64,000 bases of DNA. Source: Pararoseomonas baculiformis (GTDB lineage Bacteria > Pseudomonadota > Alphaproteobacteria > Acetobacterales > Acetobacteraceae). The translations under genes and the position numbers were made by a program. The notes below the pieces were generated by a model that was not told the origin of the DNA, ran no database searches, and was given only the letters and a program-made list of their open reading frames with translations. The stretch lies in the NCBI RefSeq assembly GCF_017813395.1, contig NZ_JAGIZB010000007.1:124001-188000 (forward strand). The letters run 5' to 3'. Below are positions 50,514-59,014 of this stretch, piece by piece; position 1 is the first letter of the stretch; each line of letters opens with the position of its first letter.

Positions 50514-50560
50514 GGACGTCTCCGTGCCAGCGGGTCGGCACTTCGCGCAAATGCTGTCAT

Positions 50561-50595
50561 ATCTGTCAAGTAAATCGGCTTTGGAATTGACAGAT
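50561..50595. promoter_or_regulatory. Inverted repeat, probable GntR-regulator operator
   Basis: ATCTGTCAA (50561-50569) and TTGACAGAT (50587-50595) form a perfect 9-bp inverted repeat with a 17-base spacer. It lies in the divergent promoter region of the regulator and the Bug protein gene. Confidence 0.6.
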
Positions 50596-50652
50596 CTGGC
50601 ACATGCCGGAAACCTGTCATCCACCAAGAAGAATGATCGAGGAAACGGCGCC

Positions 50653-51621
50653 ATGACCCGTTTGGGGTTGATCCTGGCCGCGTTGCTCTATGCTTCCAGC
50701 GCGGCCGCGCAATTGCCTGACCGCACGGTGCGGATCGTGGTGCCCTTTCCGCCAGGCGGCACCAGCGACATCGTCGCGCGCATCCTGGCCGCCGGCGTGG
50801 CACCGCACCTGCCGCAAGGCGCCGTGGTGGAGAACAAGGCAGGCGCGGCCGGCAATATCGGCACGGCGGAAGTGGCGCGGGCGCAGCCGGACGGCACCAC
50901 GCTCATCCAGTGCACCATCGGCACCTGTGCGGCGAACCCCTTCCTCTATGCGCGCACGGGCTATGACCTTGAACGCTCCTTCACGCCGGTGATCCTGACC
51001 GGCGCCGTAAGGAACGTTGTTTCCGTGCGCAAGGATTTGCCGGTGCGCAACCTGCAGGAGCTGGTCGCGCTCGCCCGCGCACGGCCGGGTACGCTCAGCT
51101 TCGGCTCATCGGGTGTCGGCGCCTCCAACCATCTCGCGCCGGAACTTCTGCGGGGGCTGCTGAAAATCGACTGGACCCATGTCCCCTATCGCGGCAGCGG
51201 TCCCGCCATCACCGATCTTGTCGCCGGGCGGATCGATGTGTTCTTCGACAACCTGCCCTCGATCCTGCCGCAGATCCGTGCAGGCACGGTGCGCGCCCTG
51301 GCCGTCGTCTCGGCTGAGCGGCTGCCCGAGTTGCCGGAGGTCCCGAGCTTCGCGGAGGCTGGCCTGCCGGAGCTTCCGCGCGGCCTCGTGATCGATAGCT
51401 GGTTCGGCTTCCTCGCCCCGGCAGGCACGCCCCCCGCCACGGTCGCCGCGCTCAACTCGGCGTTCAACCGAGCGCTCGCGGATCCATCCGTCCGTCAGCG
51501 TCTCCAGGACGCGGCGGTTGTTCCCCTGGGGGGCCCGCCCGAACGCATGGCCGAGCACATGCGCGGCGAGGCCGCCCGCTGGGGCGAGGTCATCCGCACC
51601 AACAGCATCAGTGCCGAATAG
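50653..51621 (+). CDS. Bug-family tripartite tricarboxylate transporter substrate-binding protein (2)
   Basis: The 322-residue periplasmic protein has a Sec signal (TRLGLILAALLYASSAAAQL). Bug signatures follow: VRIVVPFPPGGTSDIVARIL, then VENKAGAAGNIGTAEVARAQ and PDGTTL. The ligand loops are LSFGSSGVGASNHLAPELLR and HVPYRGSGPAITDLVAGRID. It is first in a plus-strand run with an enolase-superfamily gene 12 bases later, so it probably captures that enzyme's substrate or a precursor. The membrane components of the transporter are not in the window. Confidence 0.9.
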   Translation: MTRLGLILAALLYASSAAAQLPDRTVRIVVPFPPGGTSDIVARILAAGVAPHLPQGAVVENKAGAAGNIGTAEVARAQPDGTTLIQCTIGTCAANPFLYARTGYDLERSFTPVILTGAVRNVVSVRKDLPVRNLQELVALARARPGTLSFGSSGVGASNHLAPELLRGLLKIDWTHVPYRGSGPAITDLVAGRIDVFFDNLPSILPQIRAGTVRALAVVSAERLPELPEVPSFAEAGLPELPRGLVIDSWFGFLAPAGTPPATVAALNSAFNRALADPSVRQRLQDAAVVPLGGPPERMAEHMRGEAARWGEVIRTNSISAE

Positions 51622-51633
51622 GAGTTCCCCCGC

Positions 51634-52848
51634 TTGTCCAGGATTACGCGCCTCCGCACCATCCGCATTGCGGAACGGCCCAATCTTATCTGGCTGGAGA
51701 TCGAGACTGACGAGGGGCTGGTCGGCCTTGGTGAGTCTTTCCGCGGCGCGCATGCTGTGGAGGCGGTGATCCACGAGACCGTGGCTCCCTTCCTTCTCGG
51801 CCGTGACTCCCGGCGGATCGAGGCTATCTCGCGCCATCTGATGACACCTTACCTCGGCTTCCACAGCGCGAGCGCCGAGGTGCGGGCGGCGAGTGCGGTG
51901 GATCTCGCCCTGTGGGACCTGGCCGGGCAGCGCCATGGCATCCCGGTTCACGAGGCCCTCGGGGGAGCGGTGCGGACAGAGGTGCGCGCCTACAACACCT
52001 GCGCTGGCTACGCCTATAACAGCGGGCTCAGCGCTGGCGGTGGACGGCGGGCCGTCGCGGCGGGGGAAGCGATGCGCGGCCCCTATGACGACCAGATCGC
52101 CTTCATGTCCGATGCCGGCAAGCTGGCGGAAAGCCTGCTGTCCGAAGGCTACACCGCCATGAAGATCTGGCCACTGGACGAGTATGCGACGGCCAGCGGC
52201 GGCCATCTCATCACGCTTGAGGACCTCAAGGCCGGGCTCGAGCCGTTCCGTAAGATCCGGCAGGCAGTGGGCGACAGGATCGAGGTGATGGCCGAGTTGC
52301 ACAGCCTCTGGTCCGCCCACGCCGCCATCCGCATCTGCCGCGCACTTGAAGATTTAGGCGTTTTCTGGGCCGAGGATCCCATCGCCAAGATGGATGACGC
52401 CCGCGCCCTGGCCGATCTGCGGCGGCAGACGCGCACGCCGATCTGCGGTAGCGAGACGCTGGGCGGTTCCGTGCCCTTCCGGGACCTGCTGGCTGCGGAC
52501 GCGCTGGACATCGTCATGCTCGATCTCGCCTGGTGCGGCGGGCTGACGGAAGGCCGCAAGATCGCGGCCCTGGCCGAAGCCTACGCCAAGCCGATTGCCC
52601 CGCATGACTGCACGGGGCCGGTCACGCTGATGGCCGGGCTGCACCTCGCCCTGCATGCCCCGACCGCCATTTTCCAGGAAGTGGTGCGCGCCACGCTGGC
52701 CACCTGGTACCGCGAACTGGTCACGGATCTTCCCGTGCTGCGCCATGGCATGGTCCAGGCCCCCACGGCACCGGGGCTTGGAACCAAGCTGCAGGATTCG
52801 GTGCGGACGCGGCCAGATGCCGTGATCCGTGAGAGCACCCCGGGTTGA
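51634..52848 (+). CDS. Mandelate racemase/muconate lactonizing enzyme family protein (1), sugar-acid dehydratase type
   Basis: Enolase-superfamily enzymes abstract a proton alpha to a carboxylate with Mg2+. The 404-residue protein has the lid domain (LIWLEIETDEGLVGLGESFR) and the barrel. YTAMKIWPLDEY gives the strand-2 Lys, MAELHSLW, WAEDPIA and CGSETLGG give three Glu-type metal ligands, then MLDLAWCGGLTEGRK, and APHDCTGP carries the catalytic His. The pattern is closest to acid-sugar dehydratases (galactonate dehydratase-like). The start is a TTG preceded by AGGAG at 8 bases. It lies between two Bug protein genes. Confidence 0.85.
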   Translation: MSRITRLRTIRIAERPNLIWLEIETDEGLVGLGESFRGAHAVEAVIHETVAPFLLGRDSRRIEAISRHLMTPYLGFHSASAEVRAASAVDLALWDLAGQRHGIPVHEALGGAVRTEVRAYNTCAGYAYNSGLSAGGGRRAVAAGEAMRGPYDDQIAFMSDAGKLAESLLSEGYTAMKIWPLDEYATASGGHLITLEDLKAGLEPFRKIRQAVGDRIEVMAELHSLWSAHAAIRICRALEDLGVFWAEDPIAKMDDARALADLRRQTRTPICGSETLGGSVPFRDLLAADALDIVMLDLAWCGGLTEGRKIAALAEAYAKPIAPHDCTGPVTLMAGLHLALHAPTAIFQEVVRATLATWYRELVTDLPVLRHGMVQAPTAPGLGTKLQDSVRTRPDAVIRESTPG

Positions 52849-52871
52849 GCCGCGCAAACGGAGAGAGAGCC

Positions 52872-53843
52872 ATGAACCGCCGAACCTTTCTCGCCACGGG
52901 CGTGGGCGCGCTCGCGACGCCCTGGCTCGCCAGGGCACAGGGTACCTGGCCTTCGCGGCCGGTGACCATCATCGTGCCCTTCACCCCCGGCAGTTCCTCG
53001 GACATCATCGCGCGCGCCATGGCGCAGCAGATGCAGCAGGCGCAGGGCCGCCCCTTCACGGTAGAGAACCGGCCAGGCGCCACGGGTGAAGTGGGCGCGC
53101 GCTTCGTGATCCGCTCGGCCCCGGATGGCTACACGCTGATGCACGCCCCCATCAGCACCTGGGCCATCAATGTCGCGCTGCGGCCAAACCTCGCCTACGA
53201 CCCCGTCGCCCAGCTCACGCGCATCACCCAGACCGTGCGGACACCCAATGTCCTGGTGGTGAACCCGCAGCTGCCGGTGGCGGATCTGGCCGGCCTGATC
53301 GACTGGATGAAGCGCAACGCCGCCACCGCCTCCTATCCATCTTCCGGCGTGGGCGCCTCGGATCACCTGACGGGAGAGATGTTCAAGCTCGCGACAGGGA
53401 CGGAGATGGCTCATGTGCCGTATTCCGGGGGCGGCCCGGCGATGACGAGCGTGATCGCCGGAACGACGCAGATTTCCTTCCAGAACCTCGGGGCTGTCAT
53501 TCCCCACATCCAGGATGGAAGGCTGCGCCCGATCCTCATCACCGCCGCCGAGCGCAGCCCCGTGCTGCCCAACCTGCCCACCGCCGTGGAACTGGGGCTG
53601 CGCGATTTCGTGGTCTATTCCTGGCAAGGCTTCGGCGGCCCGGCGGGGATGGCCCCTGCCCTGCTGTCCCAGGTGCATGAGGCCGCGGTGGCCGCGCTTC
53701 GCAGCCCTGCGGTCGCGCCGCGGCTGACGGAAATGGGCTTCGATGTCGTCGCCAGCAGCCCGCAGGAATTTGCTTCCTTTCAGGAGGCGGAGATCGAGCG
53801 CTGGCGCCATGTGGTGAAGGCCGGCCGGATCACGGCGGAATGA
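52872..53843 (+). CDS. Bug-family substrate-binding protein (3)
   Basis: The 323-residue protein has a twin-arginine-like signal (MNRRTFLATGVGALATPWLA followed by RAQG) and the Bug core (VTIIVPFTPGSSSDIIARAM, then VENRPGATGEVGARFVIRSA and PDGYTL). The ligand loops are ASYPSSGVGASDHLTGEMFK and HVPYSGGGPAMTSVIAGTTQ. The ATG at 52872 follows GGAGAGAGAGCC. It is 23 bases after the enolase-superfamily gene and 10 bases before the dehydrogenase gene, hence one operon. Confidence 0.9.
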   Translation: MNRRTFLATGVGALATPWLARAQGTWPSRPVTIIVPFTPGSSSDIIARAMAQQMQQAQGRPFTVENRPGATGEVGARFVIRSAPDGYTLMHAPISTWAINVALRPNLAYDPVAQLTRITQTVRTPNVLVVNPQLPVADLAGLIDWMKRNAATASYPSSGVGASDHLTGEMFKLATGTEMAHVPYSGGGPAMTSVIAGTTQISFQNLGAVIPHIQDGRLRPILITAAERSPVLPNLPTAVELGLRDFVVYSWQGFGGPAGMAPALLSQVHEAAVAALRSPAVAPRLTEMGFDVVASSPQEFASFQEAEIERWRHVVKAGRITAE

Positions 53844-53853
53844 GTGAGGCACG

Positions 53854-54807
53854 ATGCTGATCCGGATTATCGGCGCGCATGCCCCTCAGGCGCCGCGGCT
53901 GCGTGCCCTGATGGGCGCGGACCATGAGGTGCAGCCCCTGGAGCATCTGCCGGAGGAAGGACCGATCCGCGCCGAGGTGCTCATCACCAACCGCGTGACG
54001 GCACAGGAGGCGGCCCGGCTCGAATGCCGCCTCCTGCAGGTTCCCGGTGCCGGGCTGGATGGCATCGCCTTGGAGGCGCTGCCACGGGGCTGCGCCGTCT
54101 CAAACGTCTTCGAGCATGAAATTCCCATGGCCGAATACGTGCTCTTCGCCGTCCTGGAGCATGTGCTTCAGCTCGATGCCTTGCCGACGCAGCTGGATGC
54201 GAGGAGCTGGCCGGCCGCGCAGCGGAACCGGCCTTTCCACGGTGAGGCCTGCGGCCGGACCATGACCCTGGTGGGCTTCGGCCATATCGGACGGGCGGTC
54301 GCCTCCCGCGCGCGGGCGCTGGGGATGCGGATCATAGCCGTGACACGTCGCGGCCAGCCGGATCCGGCGGCGGATCACAGCCTCCCCGTCGCGCGGCTGC
54401 GGGACGTGCTGCCCGAGACCGACGTGCTCGTCCTGTGCTGCCCGTTGGACGAGAGCACCCGCGGCCTGATCGGCGAGGCAGAGCTGGCGGCGATGAAGCG
54501 CTCCGCCCTGCTGGTGAACGTGGCGCGGGCGGAGGTGGTGGACGAGGAAGCGCTTTTCGGAGCACTTCGGGATCGCCGTATCGCGCGCGCCGCCATCGAT
54601 GTCTGGTACCGCTATCCCCGGCCAGGCGAGGCCGAGTGCCCGCCTTCCCGCTTCCCCTTCCATGAGCTGCCGAACCTCCGCGCCACGCCGCATATTTCAG
54701 GCTGGACAGAGGGGCTGATGGAGCGGCGCTACATCTTCATCGCCGAGAACATCCGGCGATTGGCCGGAGGGATGCCGTTGGAGAACCTGGTGCACCACGC
54801 AGGGTAG
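53854..54807 (+). CDS. D-isomer-specific 2-hydroxyacid dehydrogenase
   Basis: This is an NAD(P)H-dependent enzyme interconverting 2-oxo and D-2-hydroxy acids. The 317-residue protein has the nucleotide-binding glycine motif MTLVGFGHIGRAVASRARAL, then DVLVLCCPLDESTRGLIGEA. The substrate-binding Arg is in LLVNVARAEVVDEEALFGAL, and the catalytic His is in ATPHISGWTEG. The usual acidic residue after strand 2 is replaced by Arg (AVTRRGQPD), hinting at NADPH preference. Its position between Bug and LDH2-type genes suggests a step in hydroxy-acid breakdown. Confidence 0.87.
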   Translation: MLIRIIGAHAPQAPRLRALMGADHEVQPLEHLPEEGPIRAEVLITNRVTAQEAARLECRLLQVPGAGLDGIALEALPRGCAVSNVFEHEIPMAEYVLFAVLEHVLQLDALPTQLDARSWPAAQRNRPFHGEACGRTMTLVGFGHIGRAVASRARALGMRIIAVTRRGQPDPAADHSLPVARLRDVLPETDVLVLCCPLDESTRGLIGEAELAAMKRSALLVNVARAEVVDEEALFGALRDRRIARAAIDVWYRYPRPGEAECPPSRFPFHELPNLRATPHISGWTEGLMERRYIFIAENIRRLAGGMPLENLVHHAG

Positions 54808-54883
54808 CGGCGGCGGGAAGCCGCATGGGCCGGCGGCAATGGATACCGCAGCAAGGGGGCGCGTCCCCGGGGCGAGGAAGGGA

Positions 54884-55942
54884 ATGGAACCGGTGCTGAT
54901 CGAGGCGGAGCGGCTGCGTGCCGAAGTGGATCGGATCCTGCGCGGCGCGGGTAGCAGCGTTGAGGAGGCGGCGATCGTTGCCGATCACCTGATCGAGTCC
55001 AACTTGCGCGGCCATGACAGCCACGGCGTCGGGGTGCTGCCTGCCTATGTCCGCAACATCGGCGCTGGCCGCCTGCAACCGAACCGCCATGCTGAGTTCG
55101 TGCGGCGTGATTCGACCGTCGCGGTGGTGGATGGCGGCATGGGCTTCGGCCAGGTCGTCGCTCGGGAGGCGACGGACTGGGCCATCGATGCATCCAGGGC
55201 GAACGGGCTTGCCCTGCTGGCCCTCCGCAATGTCCACCATATCGGCCGAGTCGGCAGTTATGGCGAGCAGGCGGCAGCGGCCGGGCTCATCATGCTCGCC
55301 TTCGTCAATGGCATCTCGGGTGCGCCGCGCGTGGCGCCTCATGGCGGGCGGGAGCCGCGCACGGGCACGAACCCGATCTGCATTGCCGTGCCGCATGGTG
55401 ACACGCCCATCGTGCTGGACTTCGCCACCAGCCGCATCGCGTTGAACAAGGTGCGCGTCGCGCGCAATGAGGGCCGGCATGTCGCGCCCGGCTCCATCAT
55501 CACCCATGAGGGCCAGCCATCCACCGATCCGGATGTGCTGTACGGGGACGGGCCGCGCGGCGCGCTCCTGGCGTTCGGGGAGCACAAGGGCTCCGGGCTT
55601 TCGCTGATCTGTGAGTTGCTGGGCGGCGCGTTGGCCGGCGGAGGCGCCGCGCAACGCGCCAACGCCGCGGATCCGGCCATCATCAACGGCATGACAGCCA
55701 TCGTGATCGATCCCGGCAAGGTCGTTGACCTGCCCTGGTTCGCACAGGAGGTGGAGGCGGTGGTCGCGCATATGAAGACCGCAGCCCCTATCGATCCGGA
55801 CAGGCCGGTGATGGTGGCGGGCGATCCTGAGCGTGCCAGCCGCCGCAAGCGTCTCGCCGAGGGCATTCCCGTGGACGCCACGACATGGCGCGAGATCGGG
55901 AAGGCGGCGGCAAGCGTGGGGGTCGCGCTGGAGGCCGCCTGA
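54884..55942 (+). CDS. LDH2/malate-dehydrogenase-like NAD(P)-dependent oxidoreductase (1)
   Basis: This family (YlbC/AllD/ComC/DlgD) oxidises hydroxy acids such as ureidoglycolate, sulfolactate or 2,3-diketogulonate without the classical Rossmann fold. The 352-residue protein shows ESNLRGHDSHGVGVLPAYVR with the active-site His pair, NVHHIGRVGSYGEQAAAAGL, RTGTNPICIAVPHGDTPIVL and LLAFGEHKGSGLSLICELLG. The ATG at 54884 follows GAGGAAGGG. It follows the D-hydroxyacid dehydrogenase gene; a paralogue lies at 60.1-61.2 kb. Confidence 0.87.
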   Translation: MEPVLIEAERLRAEVDRILRGAGSSVEEAAIVADHLIESNLRGHDSHGVGVLPAYVRNIGAGRLQPNRHAEFVRRDSTVAVVDGGMGFGQVVAREATDWAIDASRANGLALLALRNVHHIGRVGSYGEQAAAAGLIMLAFVNGISGAPRVAPHGGREPRTGTNPICIAVPHGDTPIVLDFATSRIALNKVRVARNEGRHVAPGSIITHEGQPSTDPDVLYGDGPRGALLAFGEHKGSGLSLICELLGGALAGGGAAQRANAADPAIINGMTAIVIDPGKVVDLPWFAQEVEAVVAHMKTAAPIDPDRPVMVAGDPERASRRKRLAEGIPVDATTWREIGKAAASVGVALEAA

Positions 55943-56012
55943 GGAGACCTGCAAGGGCTGCGCGGCGCGCGGCCCGAACGAAGCGGCGAAACAGCCGCAT
56001 GGGAGGAAGGAC

Positions 56013-57014
56013 ATGAACAGGATGAATCGGCGGTCCGGAGGGCTCACCCGGCGGGGATTGGGAGCGGCGGCCCTCGGCAGTGTTCTTTCGGCACCGGCCC
56101 TCGCCCAGCGCGCATGGCCCCTGGAGCGCCCGATCGAGGTGGTGGTGCCCTTCGCCCCCGGGGGCGGCAGTGACATCCTCGCGCGCGCCACCCTTCCCCA
56201 TGTGCAGAAGCGGCTGCCCGGCGCGAATTTCGTCATCTCCAACCGCCCCGGCGCCTCCGGGCAGACGGGCAACGAATTCGTCTTCAATGCCCGGCCGGAT
56301 GGCTACCTTCTCACGGTGGTGACCTCCCCCACGCTGGTCACCATCCCGATCGAGCGCCCCGCCCGGTACAGGGTGGGCGAGTTCAGCTTCATCGCGAATG
56401 TGGTGGACGATCCGGGCGGGATCTGGGTCCGCCCCGCCTCGCCCTATCGCAGCCTTGCCGACCTGCTGGAGGCGGCGCGCACCAGGCCGGAGGGCGTGTC
56501 CTACGGCACCACGGGGGTCGGTTCGGATGACCACCTCCTGATGCTCGACATCGCGCAGAAGGTGCCGGGCACGCGCTTCGTCCACATTCCTTTCAACAGT
56601 TCCGCGCCCCTGCAGACCGCGGTGATGGGCGGCCACCTCGATTTCGGCTCCTTCAACATGAGCGAGGGCTATGAGGGGCTGAGTGACGGCCGCTTCCGCT
56701 GCCTGGCCCAAGCCGGTGCCCAGCGCTGGGGCAAGGCGTCGGGGGTGCCGACCCTGCAGGAGGCCGGAGTGGCTCTTTCGGGCGGCGGCGCCCAGCGCGG
56801 CATCTGCGGCCCGCCAGGCCTGCCCGCCGAGATCCATGGCCGGCTCGTGGAGGCCTTCCGCACGGCCCTGGCGGACCCGGCTTTCCTGGCGGAGGCGGAC
56901 CGGCTGGGCATGCCGATCCGCTCGATTGTCGGGGACGAGTACCGCGCCTTCACGCTGGCCCGGGAAGCGGAGTTCCGGAAATTGTGGGCGGAGAAGCCCT
57001 GGCGCGAGGGGTAA
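56013..57014 (+). CDS. Bug-family substrate-binding protein (4)
   Basis: The 333-residue protein has a twin-arginine signal (MNRRSGGLTRRGLGAAALGS, then an SAPALAQ cleavage region). Bug blocks are IEVVVPFAPGGGSDILARAT, SNRPGASGQTGNEFVFNARP and VSYGTTGVGSDDHLLMLDIA. The ligand loop FVHIPFNSSAPLQTAVMGGH differs from the usual YRGSG type, suggesting a different ligand. GGGAGGAAGG precedes the ATG. It is the last gene of this plus-strand run before the second regulator. Confidence 0.9.
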   Translation: MNRMNRRSGGLTRRGLGAAALGSVLSAPALAQRAWPLERPIEVVVPFAPGGGSDILARATLPHVQKRLPGANFVISNRPGASGQTGNEFVFNARPDGYLLTVVTSPTLVTIPIERPARYRVGEFSFIANVVDDPGGIWVRPASPYRSLADLLEAARTRPEGVSYGTTGVGSDDHLLMLDIAQKVPGTRFVHIPFNSSAPLQTAVMGGHLDFGSFNMSEGYEGLSDGRFRCLAQAGAQRWGKASGVPTLQEAGVALSGGGAQRGICGPPGLPAEIHGRLVEAFRTALADPAFLAEADRLGMPIRSIVGDEYRAFTLAREAEFRKLWAEKPWREG

Positions 57015-57077
57015 GGCTCCGGGCCGCTCCCGGCCGCCCCCTCGACGGGGTGCCGCGGCAGCCTGTAATCTCCGGTC

Positions 57078-57854
57078 GTGGCAAGACGACGCACGGCAGC
57101 TTCAGATGGCAACGAAGCACCGGCCGGGCGGCGGGCGCCCACCGGGCTGGCGCCGCAGACCGGCCTGGTGGCGGCACCGAAGCTGACGGATCGCGTGGCC
57201 GAGGCCATCCAGAGCCACATCGCCGGGAATGGCCTCACCCCCGGCACCCAGCTTCCGACCATTGTGGCCCTCTCCAGCACCTATGGCGTCAGCCCGACCG
57301 TGGTGCGGGAAGCACTGGCCCGCCTCCGCTCCGAAGGGATCATCGAGGTGCGGCAGGGATCAGGGGCCTATGTTTCCGCCAACCTGCGCCCCTTCCGCAT
57401 CGCGGCCGAGGCGGCGAGCGACACGGCCGTGCTGCGTGTCCTGGAACTCCGGCTGGGCCTGGAGACGGAGGCGGCTGCGCTGGCGGCCGCTCGGGCCGGG
57501 CGGAAGGAGGTGCAGCAGATCCGGAAGGCGCTACGGAGCTTCGCGCAGCAGGTTGAACACGGTGAGCCCGCCATGGCGGCGGATCTGCAATTCCATCGCT
57601 CGGTCGCAGAAGCGGCGGGCAATCCGCTATTCGTGGAATTCCAGACCTTCCTGCAGCAATACCTCACCGACAGCATCGGCGTGTCCCACGGGCTTACGAG
57701 CCGTGGAGGGAGAATGGCGGTGGTGCTGGAAGAGCACCGCCGCATCCTCGATGCGATCGCGTCCCACGACGCCGATGCGGCGCGGGACGCGATGCGAGAT
57801 CACCTGAGGGCCGGCATGGCAAGGGTCATGTCGGCCACCAAGAGTTCCAGCTAA
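57078..57854 (+). CDS. FadR-subfamily GntR transcriptional regulator (2)
   Basis: The 258-residue protein has a GntR HTH (LTDRVAEAIQSHIAGNGLTP, then YGVSPTVVREALARLRSEGI and EVRQGSGAYV) and an FCD domain (RLGLETEAAALAAARAGRKE, then ADLQFHRSVAEAAGNPLF, with a late LEEHRRILDAI His). A GTG start gives ~30 extra, disordered N-terminal residues; a start nearer codon 33 is possible. Its 3' end overlaps the convergent enolase-superfamily gene by 4 bases. It probably controls the divergent genes at 59-61 kb or the run upstream. Confidence 0.87.
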   Translation: MARRRTAASDGNEAPAGRRAPTGLAPQTGLVAAPKLTDRVAEAIQSHIAGNGLTPGTQLPTIVALSSTYGVSPTVVREALARLRSEGIIEVRQGSGAYVSANLRPFRIAAEAASDTAVLRVLELRLGLETEAAALAAARAGRKEVQQIRKALRSFAQQVEHGEPAMAADLQFHRSVAEAAGNPLFVEFQTFLQQYLTDSIGVSHGLTSRGGRMAVVLEEHRRILDAIASHDADAARDAMRDHLRAGMARVMSATKSSS

Positions 57855-59005
57855 CGCAGGATGCGCCAGATCTCCTCTCCACCCAGGTCCTTCGCGCCGT
57901 AGCGGCTGATCGCCTCCGGATCGAAGTCGAAGCCGAGCCCTGGCCCCTGGGGCAGGAGCAGGTCGCCCTTGTCCAGCACGAGCTGCGTGTCGATCAGGCG
58001 GCGGAAGTTCACCACGTGGTCGTCCGGCATGAACTCGACATAGCTGACGCTCGGCGCGCTGGCCGCGAGATGGATATGCACGTCATGCCAGGCATGGGGC
58101 GATGTGGGAACGCCATAGCAGGAAGCCATGGCGGTGATGCGGCGCCATTCGGTGATGCCGCCACAGACGGTCGCGTCCGTCTGCAGGATGGCGGCGGCGC
58201 GCTTGTCCAGCAGCTCGCGGAAGCGCCACCGCCCTGCCTCGATTTCGCCGGTGGCGACGGGAATGGGCGTCGCGCGGGCCAGGGCGGCGTGGTTCTCGAT
58301 GTCGTCCGGAAGGAAGGGTTCCTCGATCCAGTAGGGATTCATCGGCTCGAAGCGGCGGATGAACTGGAGCGCGGTGGGCAGGTCCGGCCAGGCGTTGTTG
58401 GCATCCAGCATCAGCTCGATATCCGGCCCAATCGCCTCGCGCGCGGCCTTCAGCCGCGCAGCTTCCTGCGCGGGACTGCGGCCGCGGGCGCCGACCTTGA
58501 TCTTCACGGCGCGGTGCCCGGCCTCGACGAAGGCGCGCAACTCGTCGCCCAGCTCCTTGTCGCCCTTTCCTGGCCAGTAGTAGCCACCGCTGCCATAGGA
58601 AGGCACGCGATCCAGCACGGCGGCACCGAGATAGCGGTACAGCGGCAGGCCGGCGAGACGGGCGTTGAGGTCCCAGATCGCGATGTCGATGGCGCTGAGC
58701 GCGCGCATCACGCCGCCGACGCGGCCCAGCAGCAGCGTCTCCTGGTACATGTCCTGCCAGATGCCCTCCACACGATGGGAGTCCTGGCCGATCACCTTAT
58801 GCGAGAGCCCATCGACCACGGCGTCGAGGAGCAGCCGCCCGGCCTTGTTCACGGCGTAGCAATAGCCAAGCCCGGCCGTTCCGTCTTCCGCCCGCACGCG
58901 GACGAGGCAGTATTCCCGTGCCGTGACCTGACGCGTGGAGAAGTTGATGGGCTTGTCGAGCGGGACACGGGCGACGCATACCTCGACGGAGGCAATCTTC
59001 GGCAT
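57851..59005 (-). CDS. Mandelate racemase/muconate lactonizing enzyme family protein (2)
   Basis: The 384-residue enolase-superfamily enzyme of mandelate-racemase subgroup pattern has catalytic lysines in HRAVKIKVGARG (KxK). Metal ligands are in LMLDANNAW, WIEEPFLPDD and VATGEIEAGRW. The His-Asp dyad is in LQTDATVCGGITEW and SPHAWHDVH. The lid domain begins SVEVCVARVPLDKPINFSTR. It could be a racemase, a cycloisomerase or an acid-sugar dehydratase. It is transcribed after the Bug gene at 59-60 kb (9-base gap) and converges with the second regulator. Confidence 0.87.
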   Translation of the reverse strand: MPKIASVEVCVARVPLDKPINFSTRQVTAREYCLVRVRAEDGTAGLGYCYAVNKAGRLLLDAVVDGLSHKVIGQDSHRVEGIWQDMYQETLLLGRVGGVMRALSAIDIAIWDLNARLAGLPLYRYLGAAVLDRVPSYGSGGYYWPGKGDKELGDELRAFVEAGHRAVKIKVGARGRSPAQEAARLKAAREAIGPDIELMLDANNAWPDLPTALQFIRRFEPMNPYWIEEPFLPDDIENHAALARATPIPVATGEIEAGRWRFRELLDKRAAAILQTDATVCGGITEWRRITAMASCYGVPTSPHAWHDVHIHLAASAPSVSYVEFMPDDHVVNFRRLIDTQLVLDKGDLLLPQGPGLGFDFDPEAISRYGAKDLGGEEIWRILR

Positions 59006-59014
59006 AGACTTCCC

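Noticed and set aside
54839-56287. 516-codon minus-strand frame (54737-56287)
   Set aside because: It is antisense to the LDH2-type and Bug genes, with shadow composition.
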